From Enterococcus ureasiticus (GTDB taxonomy: Bacteria; Bacillota; Bacilli; Lactobacillales; Enterococcaceae): DNA of 64,000 bases. Each line of letters starts with the position of its first letter. Position 1 is the first letter of the stretch. A program made the translations under genes and the position numbers. The notes under the pieces were generated by a model. It made no database searches. It was not told where the DNA came from and saw only the letters and a list, made by a program, of their open reading frames with translations. Positions 16,432 through 25,126 of the stretch are shown in pieces. Location: contig NZ_MIJZ01000001.1 in NCBI RefSeq assembly GCF_001730285.1, positions 124,001 to 188,000 on the forward strand. The letters are read 5' to 3'.

Positions 16432-17151
16432 ATGAATGTATTAATGATAGAAGACAATGAGTCAGTGTCAGAAATGATGCAAATGTTTTTTTTAAACGAA
16501 GGATGGGAAGCTACATTTAAATATGATGGTAAAGAAGGGTTGGATGCTTTTTTAGAAGATCCTGAAAAGTGGGACATGATTACACTAGATTTGAATTTAC
16601 CAACAATGGATGGAATGGCCGTTTGCCGTGAAGTTCGTAAAGTGTCAAGTACAGTTCCGATCATAATGTTGACTGCTAGAGATTCAGAGAGTGATCAAGT
16701 AATCGGTCTAGAGATGGGCGCAGATGATTATGTAACAAAACCGTTCAGTCCGCTAACGTTGATTGCGCGCATCAAAGCACTGCACCGTCGTTCAGAAATT
16801 GGCGAACATGCGCCAGATGGTACGGATCGTTCAGACGATAAGTTTGATGTAGAAACAGATCATTTTAAGATGAATACAAAAACAAGAGAAGCGTATCTTG
16901 ACAATAAACTGATTGATGGCTTAACACCAAAAGAATTCGATTTGCTTTACACTTTAGCAAAAAAACCAAGACAGGTCTTTTCACGAGAACAGTTGCTTGA
17001 AATGGTTTGGGATTATCAATATTTTGGTGATGAGCGAACAGTAGATGCACATATCAAAAAATTGCGTCAAAAAATTGAAAAAGTAGGGCCACAAGTGATT
17101 CAAACCGTTTGGGGTGTTGGGTATAAATTTGACGATTCTGGAGTAGCTTAG
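16432..17151 (+). CDS. OmpR-family response regulator
   Basis: The 239-residue regulator has a receiver domain with the acidic pair E7/D8, phospho-acceptor Asp53 (LDLNLP), Thr81 and Lys103, and a winged-helix DNA-binding domain from about 135 (TPKEFDLLYTLAKKPRQVFSREQLLEMVW, then HIKKLRQKIE). The kinase ATG follows the TAG stop with no gap, so the pair is co-translated. I cannot name an orthologue with certainty, and no target gene is obvious, although an unusual ABC pair is encoded next to the operon on the opposite strand. Confidence 0.9.
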   Translation: MNVLMIEDNESVSEMMQMFFLNEGWEATFKYDGKEGLDAFLEDPEKWDMITLDLNLPTMDGMAVCREVRKVSSTVPIIMLTARDSESDQVIGLEMGADDYVTKPFSPLTLIARIKALHRRSEIGEHAPDGTDRSDDKFDVETDHFKMNTKTREAYLDNKLIDGLTPKEFDLLYTLAKKPRQVFSREQLLEMVWDYQYFGDERTVDAHIKKLRQKIEKVGPQVIQTVWGVGYKFDDSGVA

Positions 17152-18621
17152 ATGAAATATTTATATCAACAATTACTAGCTTTTTGGGGTGTGATCATTT
17201 TAATTATTTTAATCGTAGGGACATCTTTTACTCAACTGACTAAAAAGACCCTACAGGATAATAATTATGAGCAGCTTCGAGGATATGCTATATCTGCTTG
17301 GAAAACAAAGGATTCGATCAATAAACTTCCTGGAATGACGGATCAGGATATATGGAATACATCGTTTAGTTTATTTGAAGGTTTTTTAAGTAATCAAGAT
17401 GTTCAATTTGTTTTTTATGATAGAGATATGCAAGTACAATATCCTTTGAATACAGATAAAAAAATAGACGATTCTGTTATCAAAGAAAATTGGGCAGCAC
17501 TTATGGAAGGCCAGCAAGAATACGCAACTGTCAACAAAGATATTTATGGGAACAAGAACATGTCATCTTATGTAATGATGCCGGTGAGTAAGACCAATGT
17601 TCAATCAAATGAAAATGTAATCATAGGTGCATTAGTCATTACACAACCAGCTAAGAACGTTTCTGACAGTGTAGATGCAATAACGGCTAATTTGTTCAAA
17701 GGTTTTATTATCTCTAGTATTGTAGGTTTGATTCTGAGTTATTTCTTTGCTAGTTTCCAAGTGAAACGAATCAATCGTATGAGAAAGGCTACAAAGGAGA
17801 TAACTAGCGGTAATTTTGATGTCAAACTAGTTACACATGATAAAGATGAGTTTGATGATTTGGCGGAAGATTTCAATAAAATGGCTGAATCACTGAAGGA
17901 ATCCAGAGAAGAGATCGATCGTCAAGAGGATCGTCGCCGCCAATTCATGGCTGACGCTTCTCATGAGATGAGAACACCTTTGACTACTATCAATGGTTTA
18001 CTTGAAGGACTGCAATATAATGCGATTCCAGAAGGACAAAGAGAGAACGCCATTAAATTGATGCAAAATGAGACATCTCGTTTGATTCGACTAGTGAATG
18101 AAAACTTAGACTATGAAAAAATCAGAACGAATCAAATCAGTATCGTCGTTAAAAAATTCGACGCAACTGAGACATTAAAAGATATTCTTACTCAATTAAA
18201 AGGAAAGGCTGAATCAGCTAATGACAAGCTTATATTAGAAGCTGATGACGCAATCGATGTCTTTGCAGATTATGATCGCTTCGTTCAAATCATGGTGAAT
18301 ATTATTCAAAATGCGATTCAATTTACTCAAGATGGTGAGATTCGCGTCCATCTTCAAAAAGGCTATTTAGAAACGATCATAAAAATTTCTGATACAGGTA
18401 TTGGTATGACAGAAGAACAAGTTCAAAATATTTGGGATCGCTATTATAAAGTTGATCCTTCTAGAAAAAATACAAAATATGGTGAATCTGGCTTAGGTTT
18501 ATCTATTGTTCAGCAGTTGGTTCGTCTACACAAAGGAAAAATCAGTGTAGAAAGTCAGGAAGGTAAAGGCACTAGTTTTACTATTTCATTTCCTGATGTA
18601 GAGATAGAAGATGAAGCATAA
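17152..18621 (+). CDS. Sensor histidine kinase with extracellular sensor and HAMP domain
   Basis: The 489-residue kinase has one helix at about 8-28, an outside sensor of about 150 residues, a second helix at about 182-204, a HAMP domain (KRINRMRKATKEITSGNFDV), a HisKA domain with His271 in DASHEMRTPLT, and a HATPase domain with N box NIIQNAIQF, G1 DTGIGM and G2 GESGLGLSIV. It autophosphorylates and passes the phosphate to the preceding regulator. The signal cannot be told from sequence. The ribosome binding site GGAG is inside the end of the regulator gene. A terminator follows. Confidence 0.92.
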   Translation: MKYLYQQLLAFWGVIILIILIVGTSFTQLTKKTLQDNNYEQLRGYAISAWKTKDSINKLPGMTDQDIWNTSFSLFEGFLSNQDVQFVFYDRDMQVQYPLNTDKKIDDSVIKENWAALMEGQQEYATVNKDIYGNKNMSSYVMMPVSKTNVQSNENVIIGALVITQPAKNVSDSVDAITANLFKGFIISSIVGLILSYFFASFQVKRINRMRKATKEITSGNFDVKLVTHDKDEFDDLAEDFNKMAESLKESREEIDRQEDRRRQFMADASHEMRTPLTTINGLLEGLQYNAIPEGQRENAIKLMQNETSRLIRLVNENLDYEKIRTNQISIVVKKFDATETLKDILTQLKGKAESANDKLILEADDAIDVFADYDRFVQIMVNIIQNAIQFTQDGEIRVHLQKGYLETIIKISDTGIGMTEEQVQNIWDRYYKVDPSRKNTKYGESGLGLSIVQQLVRLHKGKISVESQEGKGTSFTISFPDVEIEDEA

Positions 18622-18623
18622 AG

Positions 18624-18662
18624 AAAAAACCAGTTAAACAGAAAATGTTTAACTGGTTTTTT
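18624..18662. terminator. Bidirectional terminator, 17-bp stem
   Basis: AAAAAACCAGTTAAACA pairs with TGTTTAACTGGTTTTTT around GAAAA. It lies between the kinase gene and the converging ABC ATPase-like gene. Confidence 0.95.
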
Positions 18663-19213
18663 TAAGCTGTTTTAATGATTTTATCCATATAAGGACTTTC
18701 AGCGATTTGAATATCGTTGGTCAAAACAAGAATTGCTTTTTGCTTTTCTTTTGCAATTCTTTGTAGTAACGGTAACAGCTCTTGTCTTTGACCAATAGAA
18801 AGTTCTTGGAAGATATCATCGATAATAATGACATCTTTTTCTATTATTAGCAATTGAACTAGCTGAAGTTTGATTTGTTCAAAGATTGTCAATTGTTCTT
18901 CAGATTTATTTAAAACACTAGTAGTAAGTCCAACATAGTCGAACAAATCATTCAGTATTTTCTTTTTGTCTCTTTCTTTTACAGAAGAACCAACGAATAG
19001 GTTATCTTTAATAGAAAGGTAAGATAAAAAGGTATTCTCAGATAAAATAAAGCCAACGGCCATTGATTGTTTCATATCAAATGTTTTATCGATAAGAAAA
19101 TAAAAATCTGCCTGAATGCTACTCTGATCCTCTAAAACAACCGTCATATGTTGCTGTTGGAATAATTCTTTAAAGCTTTCTTCAGTCCAATTTTTAACTA
19201 AAGGAAAATTCAT
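18662..19213 (-). CDS. ABC ATPase-like protein lacking Walker A
   Basis: The 183-residue protein resembles an ABC transporter nucleotide-binding domain that has lost key parts. The Walker B region is clear (KDVIIIDDIF), a Q-loop-like FILSEN...LSYLSIKDNLFVG is visible, and a C-terminal VLTNDIQIAES occupies the H-loop place with Asn in place of His. No GxxGxGKS/T motif exists anywhere, and the signature LSGGQ is replaced by LTIFEQIKLQ. It starts 4 bp after the permease-like gene with AGGATGTGAG as ribosome binding site. It may be a non-hydrolysing partner or a decaying gene; the intact frame favours the former. Confidence 0.6.
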   Translation of the reverse strand: MNFPLVKNWTEESFKELFQQQHMTVVLEDQSSIQADFYFLIDKTFDMKQSMAVGFILSENTFLSYLSIKDNLFVGSSVKERDKKKILNDLFDYVGLTTSVLNKSEEQLTIFEQIKLQLVQLLIIEKDVIIIDDIFQELSIGQRQELLPLLQRIAKEKQKAILVLTNDIQIAESPYMDKIIKTA

Positions 19214-19217
19214 TCAC

Positions 19218-19928
19218 TCACATCCTATATGCTTTTTGCGATTTTCTTGAAATAAAATAAGTTGAAATTAATGTAATTGTAGTTGTAATGAATAATAATA
19301 GGAGACAATTTTTAAAAAAAGCGTTAAAAATGGTATTAGCAGGTAAGTTGCGTATATTTATTGCTAAAAAATGTGTATCTCCTGATGTATTGATTACTTG
19401 ATTTGGTGTGCTCTCTACAAGTACGTGAGAAGAGAAAAAGGGAACTCGTTTAATGCCCATCCCATTAGAAAGCATAGGTCTAATGTATATTAAAATATAT
19501 TCATATGTATGCTGGCAGACTATAAGAAACACAGCGACAGTAATGACTCCTGCTAAAATAGGAATAACACTTTCCAATATAGATTGCTTGATGACGAAAC
19601 GATTTGAGAAACCCATAATACGCCATTTCAACATATCTTGTTTTTTTAATTTCAACGAGATGAATACTAATATTGTAATTAGTATTACCCAAACAAATAA
19701 GGTAACAAGATACAAAGAAGAGTATAGTTGCATGAGTTTTTGATAATTCATATGGTACTCGTTATTATATACTAAGCTACTGACTTGATTATAAAAGGAC
19801 TTTTCGATATCTTGAAGATTCAAAAAACTGGTTAATAAAAATAGAAAAAAAGCAGAGCAGACACCGATGCCAAAAGAAAGTTTTTTATGGTAGGAAACGC
19901 TAGCGAGAGCGTAACGAATATTTTTCAA
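19218..19928 (-). CDS. FtsX-like permease-type membrane protein, short form
   Basis: The 236-residue protein has four predicted membrane helices (about 16-38, 70-92, 110-133 and 205-227) separated by one larger outside loop (about 140-200). Phrases such as KKQDMLKWRIMGFSNRFVIKQSILESVIPILAGV are typical of FtsX/MacB-type permeases, where the RxxG...I...E segment lies between the second and third helices. Full BceB or MacB permeases are larger. It forms an operon with the ATPase-like gene downstream. Its base composition is slightly more AT-rich than its neighbours. The pair may sense or expel a peptide, but that is speculative. Confidence 0.6.
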   Translation of the reverse strand: MKNIRYALASVSYHKKLSFGIGVCSAFFLFLLTSFLNLQDIEKSFYNQVSSLVYNNEYHMNYQKLMQLYSSLYLVTLFVWVILITILVFISLKLKKQDMLKWRIMGFSNRFVIKQSILESVIPILAGVITVAVFLIVCQHTYEYILIYIRPMLSNGMGIKRVPFFSSHVLVESTPNQVINTSGDTHFLAINIRNLPANTIFNAFFKNCLLLLFITTTITLISTYFISRKSQKAYRM

Positions 19929-19993
19929 ATAGAATCACCTCACTAAACTAAGTATAAAAGAAGAATATGAATTAATTATGAATAAGATATAAA

Positions 19994-20020
19994 AAAGCTT
20001 GAGCAATTTACTCAAGCTTT
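19994..20020 (-). terminator. Terminator of ltaS
   Basis: The 10-bp stem AAAGCTTGAG / CTCAAGCTTT is followed on the minus strand by a T-run (TTTTTTATATC). It lies just past the ltaS stop. Confidence 0.88.
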
Positions 20021-20035
20021 CATGAATATTTAGGA

Positions 20036-22153
20036 CTATTTGCCAGATTTTAAATAATCTTGGTAAGATTCAGTATGGTATTTATCAACAGTCGAGGTAT
20101 TATTGTTTTTACTATAAACACTCGTTGATTCTTCTCCTTTATCTTTTTCGATAGTTTCTAATTGTTTTAATTGATCTTTGTAATTGTAATCATCTGGATT
20201 TACTGGCGTTAATCCACTGTTTGTGTAAAAACGTAACAAATCACCATTTGTTGTTTGATCCGACATTTGAAGCTGTAGATTAGCTTTGTCTTTCAATTCT
20301 TTAGCTGCTTGTTTTTCTTGCTCAGTTGGTTCTGCTATTAAACGGCCAGTTGCTGTATCATAGATACTAGAGCCAAGCATCGTATATTTTGGTGAAACAT
20401 AATTCCCGTTTCTAAAGGCAACCAGTTGTGAATTTTCTTTAGAGAACAAGTCTTGTCCCATTTGAATATAGTTTTTAGTATCAATACCCATTAAATGTAA
20501 CAGGGTAGGTAAGGCATCAATTTGACCACCGTAAGTGTGGTTGATACCACCGTTTGTTTGACCTGGAACATGAATCATATAAGGAACACGTTGCATTGTT
20601 GAGTTATCAAAGTCATTCCAAGTTGATTTTGTTTTCCCAAGTAATTCAGCTAAGTTATCATTTCTAGAAGTAGAAATACCATAATGATCACCGTAAAGGA
20701 CAATCACTGAGTTATCATACAAACCAGACGCTTTTAAATAGTTAAAGAATTCTTCGACTGCTTTATCAAGGTAGTTTGCTGTGGCGAAATAACCATTGAT
20801 TGTTTCATCAGATGTTTGAGCAATCGGGAATCCAGCTTCGTTATTTGTAAATTGAGAATATGGATAGTGGTTAGAAACAGCAATAAATTTAGAATAAAAT
20901 GGTTGTTGTAAATGTTCCAAGTATTGTGTGGATTGTTGGAAAAATGGTTTGTCATGCAATCCGTATTGGAATGAGTTATCTTCATTGACATCATAGTAAT
21001 TAGCATCAAAGAAGTAATTATAACCCAAATGCTTGTAAGTTTCATTACGATTCCAGAAGTTACCAGCGTTTCCGTGGAAGACAGCACTTGTGTAACCTGC
21101 TTCTTGACCTAAAATAGCAGGAGCAGCTTCAAAAGTATTTTTACCACCAACTTGAGTGAATAATGAACCTTGGTCTAATCCGAATAATGAATTTTCGAAC
21201 ATTGTTTCAGCATCACTTGTTTTTCCTTGACCCACTTGATGGAAGAAATTATCAAAACTATAGGTGCTGTTGCTGTGATATAAGCTATTGATAAAAGGTG
21301 TAACGACATGTTCAACACCTTTGTCATCTTTTAATTTGTAGTCAATCAAAAATTGTTGGAAACTTTCTAAATGAATATAGATAACATTTTTTCCTTTAGC
21401 CATGCCAAATGTATCAGGGTTGGGTGCTGCGTAATGTCCTTTAACATAATCAGAAACAGCATCCATATCGTTCTCACTGGCTTCTGCTCGCACTTGGTTT
21501 GTTTGATATGTTGTCACGCCATCATAAACTGTGAAAGCATTTAAACCTAAAAATTTAACAATATAATCACGAGAAAATTGACGTCCTAATAATTGCGGGC
21601 GGGCAGTTTCAGCTAATGTTAAGTTCGCCACAAAAAATAAAGCAGATAACATACTGATTGAAACGGCAACACGGGCTCTAACTGGACGTTCATCCATCTT
21701 GATTTTTTTAGTAATCAGTAAAATACCGACAATAATAAAATCAATCCAGTAAATCACATCATAAGGTCTGAATAAACGCAGAGCACTTTCACCAAGACCA
21801 CTAGCAACTTTTCCAGCACCAAGCATGGTATTGACAGTGATAAAGTCAGTAAATTCTCTGTAATAAACAACATTTGAGAATAACAATAGAGACATTAAGA
21901 AATAAATCACCATCATGGTAATATAAGAAGCTTTCTTTCTTCGTATATATAATGCGATTGCCAATAAGAAAAACGTGGAGGCAATTGGATTAATGAAGAG
22001 AATGAAATATTCGAAAGCATTTTCGATTCTTAAATTAAAATCAATTGTGTAAGCAAAAATGTTTTTTAGCCAAATCAACACTGCAACGAATCCAAAGAGT
22101 CCTAGCCGAGTGTTTAAAAATTTAGGCATATGTATTTTTTTTATAATATTCAA
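20036..22153 (-). CDS. ltaS: Lipoteichoic acid synthase (LtaS family)
   Basis: The protein polymerises glycerol-phosphate from phosphatidylglycerol into lipoteichoic acid on the outer face of the membrane. Five membrane helices fill residues 15-180, followed by an extracellular sulfatase-like domain with metal ligand E263 (HLESF), catalytic T312 (GQGKTSDAE) and the metal site YGDHYG. An alanine-rich cleavage-like site before the domain is not obvious (VRAEASEND). I propose TTG 22153 as start (705 residues): AAAGGAT lies 9 nt upstream, while the longer frame to 22210 also begins at TTG but has no ribosome binding site, and the internal ATG at 22129 has none either. The C-terminal 60 residues are polar and low in complexity. 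Confidence 0.9.
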   Translation of the reverse strand: MNIIKKIHMPKFLNTRLGLFGFVAVLIWLKNIFAYTIDFNLRIENAFEYFILFINPIASTFFLLAIALYIRRKKASYITMMVIYFLMSLLLFSNVVYYREFTDFITVNTMLGAGKVASGLGESALRLFRPYDVIYWIDFIIVGILLITKKIKMDERPVRARVAVSISMLSALFFVANLTLAETARPQLLGRQFSRDYIVKFLGLNAFTVYDGVTTYQTNQVRAEASENDMDAVSDYVKGHYAAPNPDTFGMAKGKNVIYIHLESFQQFLIDYKLKDDKGVEHVVTPFINSLYHSNSTYSFDNFFHQVGQGKTSDAETMFENSLFGLDQGSLFTQVGGKNTFEAAPAILGQEAGYTSAVFHGNAGNFWNRNETYKHLGYNYFFDANYYDVNEDNSFQYGLHDKPFFQQSTQYLEHLQQPFYSKFIAVSNHYPYSQFTNNEAGFPIAQTSDETINGYFATANYLDKAVEEFFNYLKASGLYDNSVIVLYGDHYGISTSRNDNLAELLGKTKSTWNDFDNSTMQRVPYMIHVPGQTNGGINHTYGGQIDALPTLLHLMGIDTKNYIQMGQDLFSKENSQLVAFRNGNYVSPKYTMLGSSIYDTATGRLIAEPTEQEKQAAKELKDKANLQLQMSDQTTNGDLLRFYTNSGLTPVNPDDYNYKDQLKQLETIEKDKGEESTSVYSKNNNTSTVDKYHTESYQDYLKSGK

Positions 22154-22448
22154 AGTAAACGTATCCTTTCTAAACTCAGATCTAAAAGAAAGCCAATGAA
22201 CTATTTTCAAGAGCTTTTCATATACTCATACAATTCTACTCTCTCTGCAATTCTATGTCAATTTAAATCAAGATTGAATATAAAAAAGTTAATAAAATTT
22301 TACTTTTTTGTAAGATATCAAAAAGTTCATCAATTAACTTTTTGCTAACGACAGAAGAATCATTTTTTGATATACTAGCCAATGATGTGTACATAAGCAG
22401 CTGAGCTGTTGTGATTAAAATTAAATTAAGACAAAGGATGTACAGCAA

Positions 22449-23621
22449 ATGAATATAATAGTAACAAAAAAATCAGAAAAAAAATTTAAAGGAAGATATC
22501 CCCTTATTCAAAAAGAAGATTTGCTTGATATGCCGAAGTCATTTTCAGCTGAGTGGGTCAATTTTGTTGATAGTAATGGTCAATTTATTGCAACCGGATA
22601 CCTTGGCGAGCAAAACAAAGGCATCGGCTGGTTAGTTAATTGGCAGGGAAGTGTGGATTCACTTTTTTTAGAAAGCTTATTTTTAAAAGCTAAAAACCAT
22701 AGAACTGCCTATGAGCAAGATGAATCAACCACAGCTTACCGCTTGTTTAACGGAGAAGGAGATGGACTTGGCGGCTTGATTATTGACCGTTACGATGATT
22801 TTGCCGTATTTTCTTGGTATAACGAAACGTTGTATCAGAAAAAAGAAGAAATCGTCCAAGCATTTAGAAAAAGCACACCAGAAATCAAAGGAGCATATGA
22901 AAAAATTCGTTTCTCTAATGATTCATTACCAGAATCTCAAAAATTGTTTGGTTTAGATGCACCTGAACCGCTTTTAGTGTCTGAAAATGGCGTAACATAT
23001 GCTACCTATTTAAACGACGGCTTAATGACTGGGATATTTTTGGATCAAAAAGAAGTTCGAGGACGCTTGGCCGAAGGAATCGTCGCAGGGAAGACTGTCT
23101 TGAACATGTTTAGTTACACTGGTGCGTTTTCAGTTGCAAGTGCGATGGGTGGTTCAAACACGACCACAAGTGTTGATTTGGCTAAACGTAGTTTGCCAAA
23201 GACAAAAGAGCAATTTGAAGTGAATCATTTAGCCGTAGAGGATCAAAAAATCGTGGTGATGGATGTCTTTGACTATTTCAAATATGCTGCACGAAAGCAA
23301 CTGAACTATGATGTGATCATTCTTGATCCACCAAGTTTTGCCCGAAACAAGAAAAAAGTTTTTTCAGTCGCTAAAAATTATGGGGACTTAGTAAAGGATT
23401 CTGTGGACATTCTAAAAAAAGAAGGCTTGTTGATTGCTTCAACTAATGCAGCCAATATTTCATTAGAGAAATATAAAAAAATGATTGTTCATGCTTTAGA
23501 AGAAAAACAGGTTCGCTATAAAATTAAAGAAACCTATCAATTACCTAGTGATTTTAAAACAAATAAACATTTTGAAGAGGGGAACTACTTAAAAGTATTT
23601 TTTATTGACATACAAAAATAA
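22449..23621 (+). CDS. Class I rRNA methyltransferase, RlmI-like (PUA + SAM-binding)
   Basis: The 390-residue enzyme has an N-terminal PUA domain (about 1-75) and a Rossmann methyltransferase domain from about 170. SAM motif I is in VLNMFSYTGAFSVASAMGGS, and motif IV DPPSFARNKK contains the base-binding region. In RlmI the family methylates C5 of a cytosine in 23S rRNA (C1962 in Escherichia), using S-adenosylmethionine. Whether this protein acts on the same base is inference. AAGGATG lies upstream of the ATG. The 295 bp between ltaS and this gene show no further feature besides AT-rich promoter-like DNA. Confidence 0.87.
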   Translation: MNIIVTKKSEKKFKGRYPLIQKEDLLDMPKSFSAEWVNFVDSNGQFIATGYLGEQNKGIGWLVNWQGSVDSLFLESLFLKAKNHRTAYEQDESTTAYRLFNGEGDGLGGLIIDRYDDFAVFSWYNETLYQKKEEIVQAFRKSTPEIKGAYEKIRFSNDSLPESQKLFGLDAPEPLLVSENGVTYATYLNDGLMTGIFLDQKEVRGRLAEGIVAGKTVLNMFSYTGAFSVASAMGGSNTTTSVDLAKRSLPKTKEQFEVNHLAVEDQKIVVMDVFDYFKYAARKQLNYDVIILDPPSFARNKKKVFSVAKNYGDLVKDSVDILKKEGLLIASTNAANISLEKYKKMIVHALEEKQVRYKIKETYQLPSDFKTNKHFEEGNYLKVFFIDIQK

Positions 23622-23622
23622 T

Positions 23623-23676
23623 AAACAAGAGGCTGGGACGTGATTCGTAGAGTTATGCTGTCCCAGCCTCTTGTTT
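23623..23676. terminator. Bidirectional terminator with GGCTGGGAC motif
   Basis: The 17-bp stem AAACAAGAGGCTGGGAC pairs with its complement at 23660-23676 around a 20-nt loop. The core GCTGGGAC recurs in the compound palindrome at 32.3 kb. Confidence 0.95.
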
Positions 23677-24572
23677 TATTGATAAAACATGTTTTGTGCA
23701 AAAGGAACAATAAATTCTTTAAACCGTAATGCGGCGGGTGAAAGAAAATGGTCTTTTTTTGTTGCTAGATAAATATAACGAGGGAAGAAGTTATCCTCAA
23801 GCGCAATCGTTTTAACTTTATAAGACGAAATTGATGGAATCTTCGGCATCAAAGCGATTCCATAATCATAGGCGACAAAGCCTAACATTGTATGATCTTC
23901 TTCTACCTCACATATAATAGTTGGTTTAATGGAAGCAGCCGTGAGCATTTTATCAATATAGGGACGCAAACCGCTTCTTTCGTTGAAATAAACAAAAGGA
24001 TAGTCACGGGTTTCTTTCAATGAAATACTGTCATAAGCAGCCAATGGATGTTCAATCGGAACAACTAAAACAATTTCTTGTTCTGTCAAAATCTCGTAAT
24101 TGAGCTGTTCATCTTCTTTTAGCTTTGAAGTTATGGCAATATCAACTTCTTCCTTTAAAAGTAAATCGGTCATATCTGAAGAGTTACCTTGACATAAATT
24201 AAAACGAATTTGTTCATTACCTGGATAAGTTGAAAATTCTTTCATTAACATAGGAGCCAAAAAAGAGCCTGCAGTATAAATAAAACCAAAATCGATCAAT
24301 CCTTTCTCAGGACTAACTAATTCTTTTAACGCACGTTCACCTTTAGCTAATTCTTCTAATGCAGTCGAGACATAAGTATAGAAAAATTTCCCGTATTTTG
24401 TCAGCTGGATATTTCTACCTTTTTTTTCAAATAACTGAGCGTCTAGTTCTTTTTCTAATTCAGACATAGAGTGGCTTAAATTTGGTTGCGTTGTATTTAA
24501 TAATTTAGCCGCATGGGTCATGTGCTGGGTGTCAGCTAACATTCTAAAAAATTCTAGTTGTCGCAAATTCAT
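23676..24572 (-). CDS. LysR-family regulator, probable controller of the quinate/shikimate operon
   Basis: The 298-residue regulator has a LysR winged helix (MNLRQLEFFRMLADTQHMTHAAKLLNTTQPNLSHSMSELE) and a two-lobed effector-binding domain from about 90. I choose ATG 24572 because AAGGAG lies 9 nt upstream; an in-frame ATG at 24596 contains that site inside its first codons. It is divergent from a flavoenzyme-shikimate dehydrogenase-MFS-dehydroquinase operon, the same layout as in Listeria, where the LysR protein QuiR answers to shikimate. A perfect 15-bp palindrome with T-N11-A lies between them. Effector identity is inferred. Confidence 0.87.
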   Translation of the reverse strand: MNLRQLEFFRMLADTQHMTHAAKLLNTTQPNLSHSMSELEKELDAQLFEKKGRNIQLTKYGKFFYTYVSTALEELAKGERALKELVSPEKGLIDFGFIYTAGSFLAPMLMKEFSTYPGNEQIRFNLCQGNSSDMTDLLLKEEVDIAITSKLKEDEQLNYEILTEQEIVLVVPIEHPLAAYDSISLKETRDYPFVYFNERSGLRPYIDKMLTAASIKPTIICEVEEDHTMLGFVAYDYGIALMPKIPSISSYKVKTIALEDNFFPRYIYLATKKDHFLSPAALRFKEFIVPFAQNMFYQ

Positions 24573-24659
24573 GTGTAATAACTCCTTATTGATCATTCAT
24601 AAGTATAGTTTATCAATAAATACTGAAAGATGCATCAAAAAAACGATTCAGGCGTATCT

Positions 24660-24674
24660 ATAAATATTATTTAT
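24660..24674. promoter_or_regulatory. Candidate LysR operator (T-N11-A palindrome)
   Basis: ATAAATA-T-TATTTAT is a perfect palindrome containing a T-N11-A core. It lies about 90 bp upstream of the LysR start and about 20-35 bp upstream of the presumed -35 of the divergent operon, the usual place for LysR-type activation. Confidence 0.55.
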
Positions 24675-24695
24675 CTAAAACATGAAAAACATTCA

Positions 24696-24725
24696 TTGGA
24701 ATTTATCGGTTGGTTAGAATAGAAT
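24696..24725 (+). promoter_or_regulatory. Candidate promoter of the quinate/shikimate operon
   Basis: TTGGAA (24696-24701), an 18-bp spacer and TAGAAT (24720-24725). The resulting leader would be about 390 nt long and contains three tandem hairpin repeats. Confidence 0.5.
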
Positions 24726-24776
24726 AAAATCATAGGAATTGTGAAAAGAGTAACAATGGAAATTAACATTTAAGTG

Positions 24777-24870
24777 AGCTCGTCTTTTATAAAAATTAGA
24801 GCGGACAAAAAGCAACTTGTTATAATTTCCTGTTTTTTGTCAGAATTGGACGAGCCCGTTTCGCTTTTAA
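24777..24870 (+). repeat. Hairpin repeat, copy 1 (shortened)
   Basis: The right arm (TATAATTTCCTGTTTTTTG, then GACGAGCCCGTTTCGCTTTTA) nearly matches that of copy 3. The left arm is shorter (GAGCTCGTC and GGACAAAAA) but still pairs with GACGAGC and TTTTTTGTC. It lacks the leading GTTATCTAGCT of the other copies. Confidence 0.6.
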
Positions 24871-24871
24871 T

Positions 24872-24990
24872 GTTATCTAGCTATACAAATCAATCCTTAG
24901 GCAAATAGATAAAATTTCAATGAAATAAAGACCATTTCAATGACATTTTACTAATTTTCTACAGGATTACCCGATTTGTTCCGCTTTTAT
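24872..24990 (+). repeat. Hairpin repeat, copy 2
   Basis: Starts GTTATCTAGCT and ends CCGCTTTTAT like copy 3, but most of the stem sequence differs. It still folds on itself: ACAAATC/GATTTGT, AATCCT/AGGATT, TAAAAT/ATTTTA and TCAATGAAAT/ATTTCAATGA around the loop AAAGACC. Divergence in sequence with kept pairing points to selection on the fold. Confidence 0.75.
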
Positions 24991-25111
24991 GTTATCTAGC
25001 TACGTGGGCTAGCTCTTCGGAAAAAAGATAAATTATGAATGAGGTAAAGAGCACCTCAGTCACAATTTCCTATTTTTCTGTCAGAGCTGAACGAGCCCGC
25101 TTCGCTTTTAA
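24991..25111 (+). repeat. Hairpin repeat, copy 3
   Basis: It starts GTTATCTAGCT and ends CGCTTTTAAA, about 120 nt, and abuts copy 2 with no gap. Stem arms include GTGGGCTAG / CGAGCCCGC, GCTCT/AGAGC, GAAAAA/TTTTTC and AAATTATGAATGAGGT with ACCTCAGTCACAATTT, around the loop AAAGAGC. It ends just before the AGGAGG site of the flavoenzyme gene. Copy 4, at 37.6 kb, matches it along the full length. Confidence 0.8.
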
Positions 25112-25126
25112 ATTTAGGAGGTAATC

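Noticed and set aside
22263-22448. 61-codon minus-strand frame and overlapping 72-codon plus-strand frame upstream of rlmI-like gene
   Set aside because: AT-rich intergenic DNA, no ribosome binding site, and overlap with promoter and leader sequence of ltaS and the methyltransferase gene.
24777-25111. CRISPR array or tandem integrase attachment sites
   Set aside because: The units are long self-complementary hairpins, adjacent with no spacers, and no cas or integrase gene is nearby.
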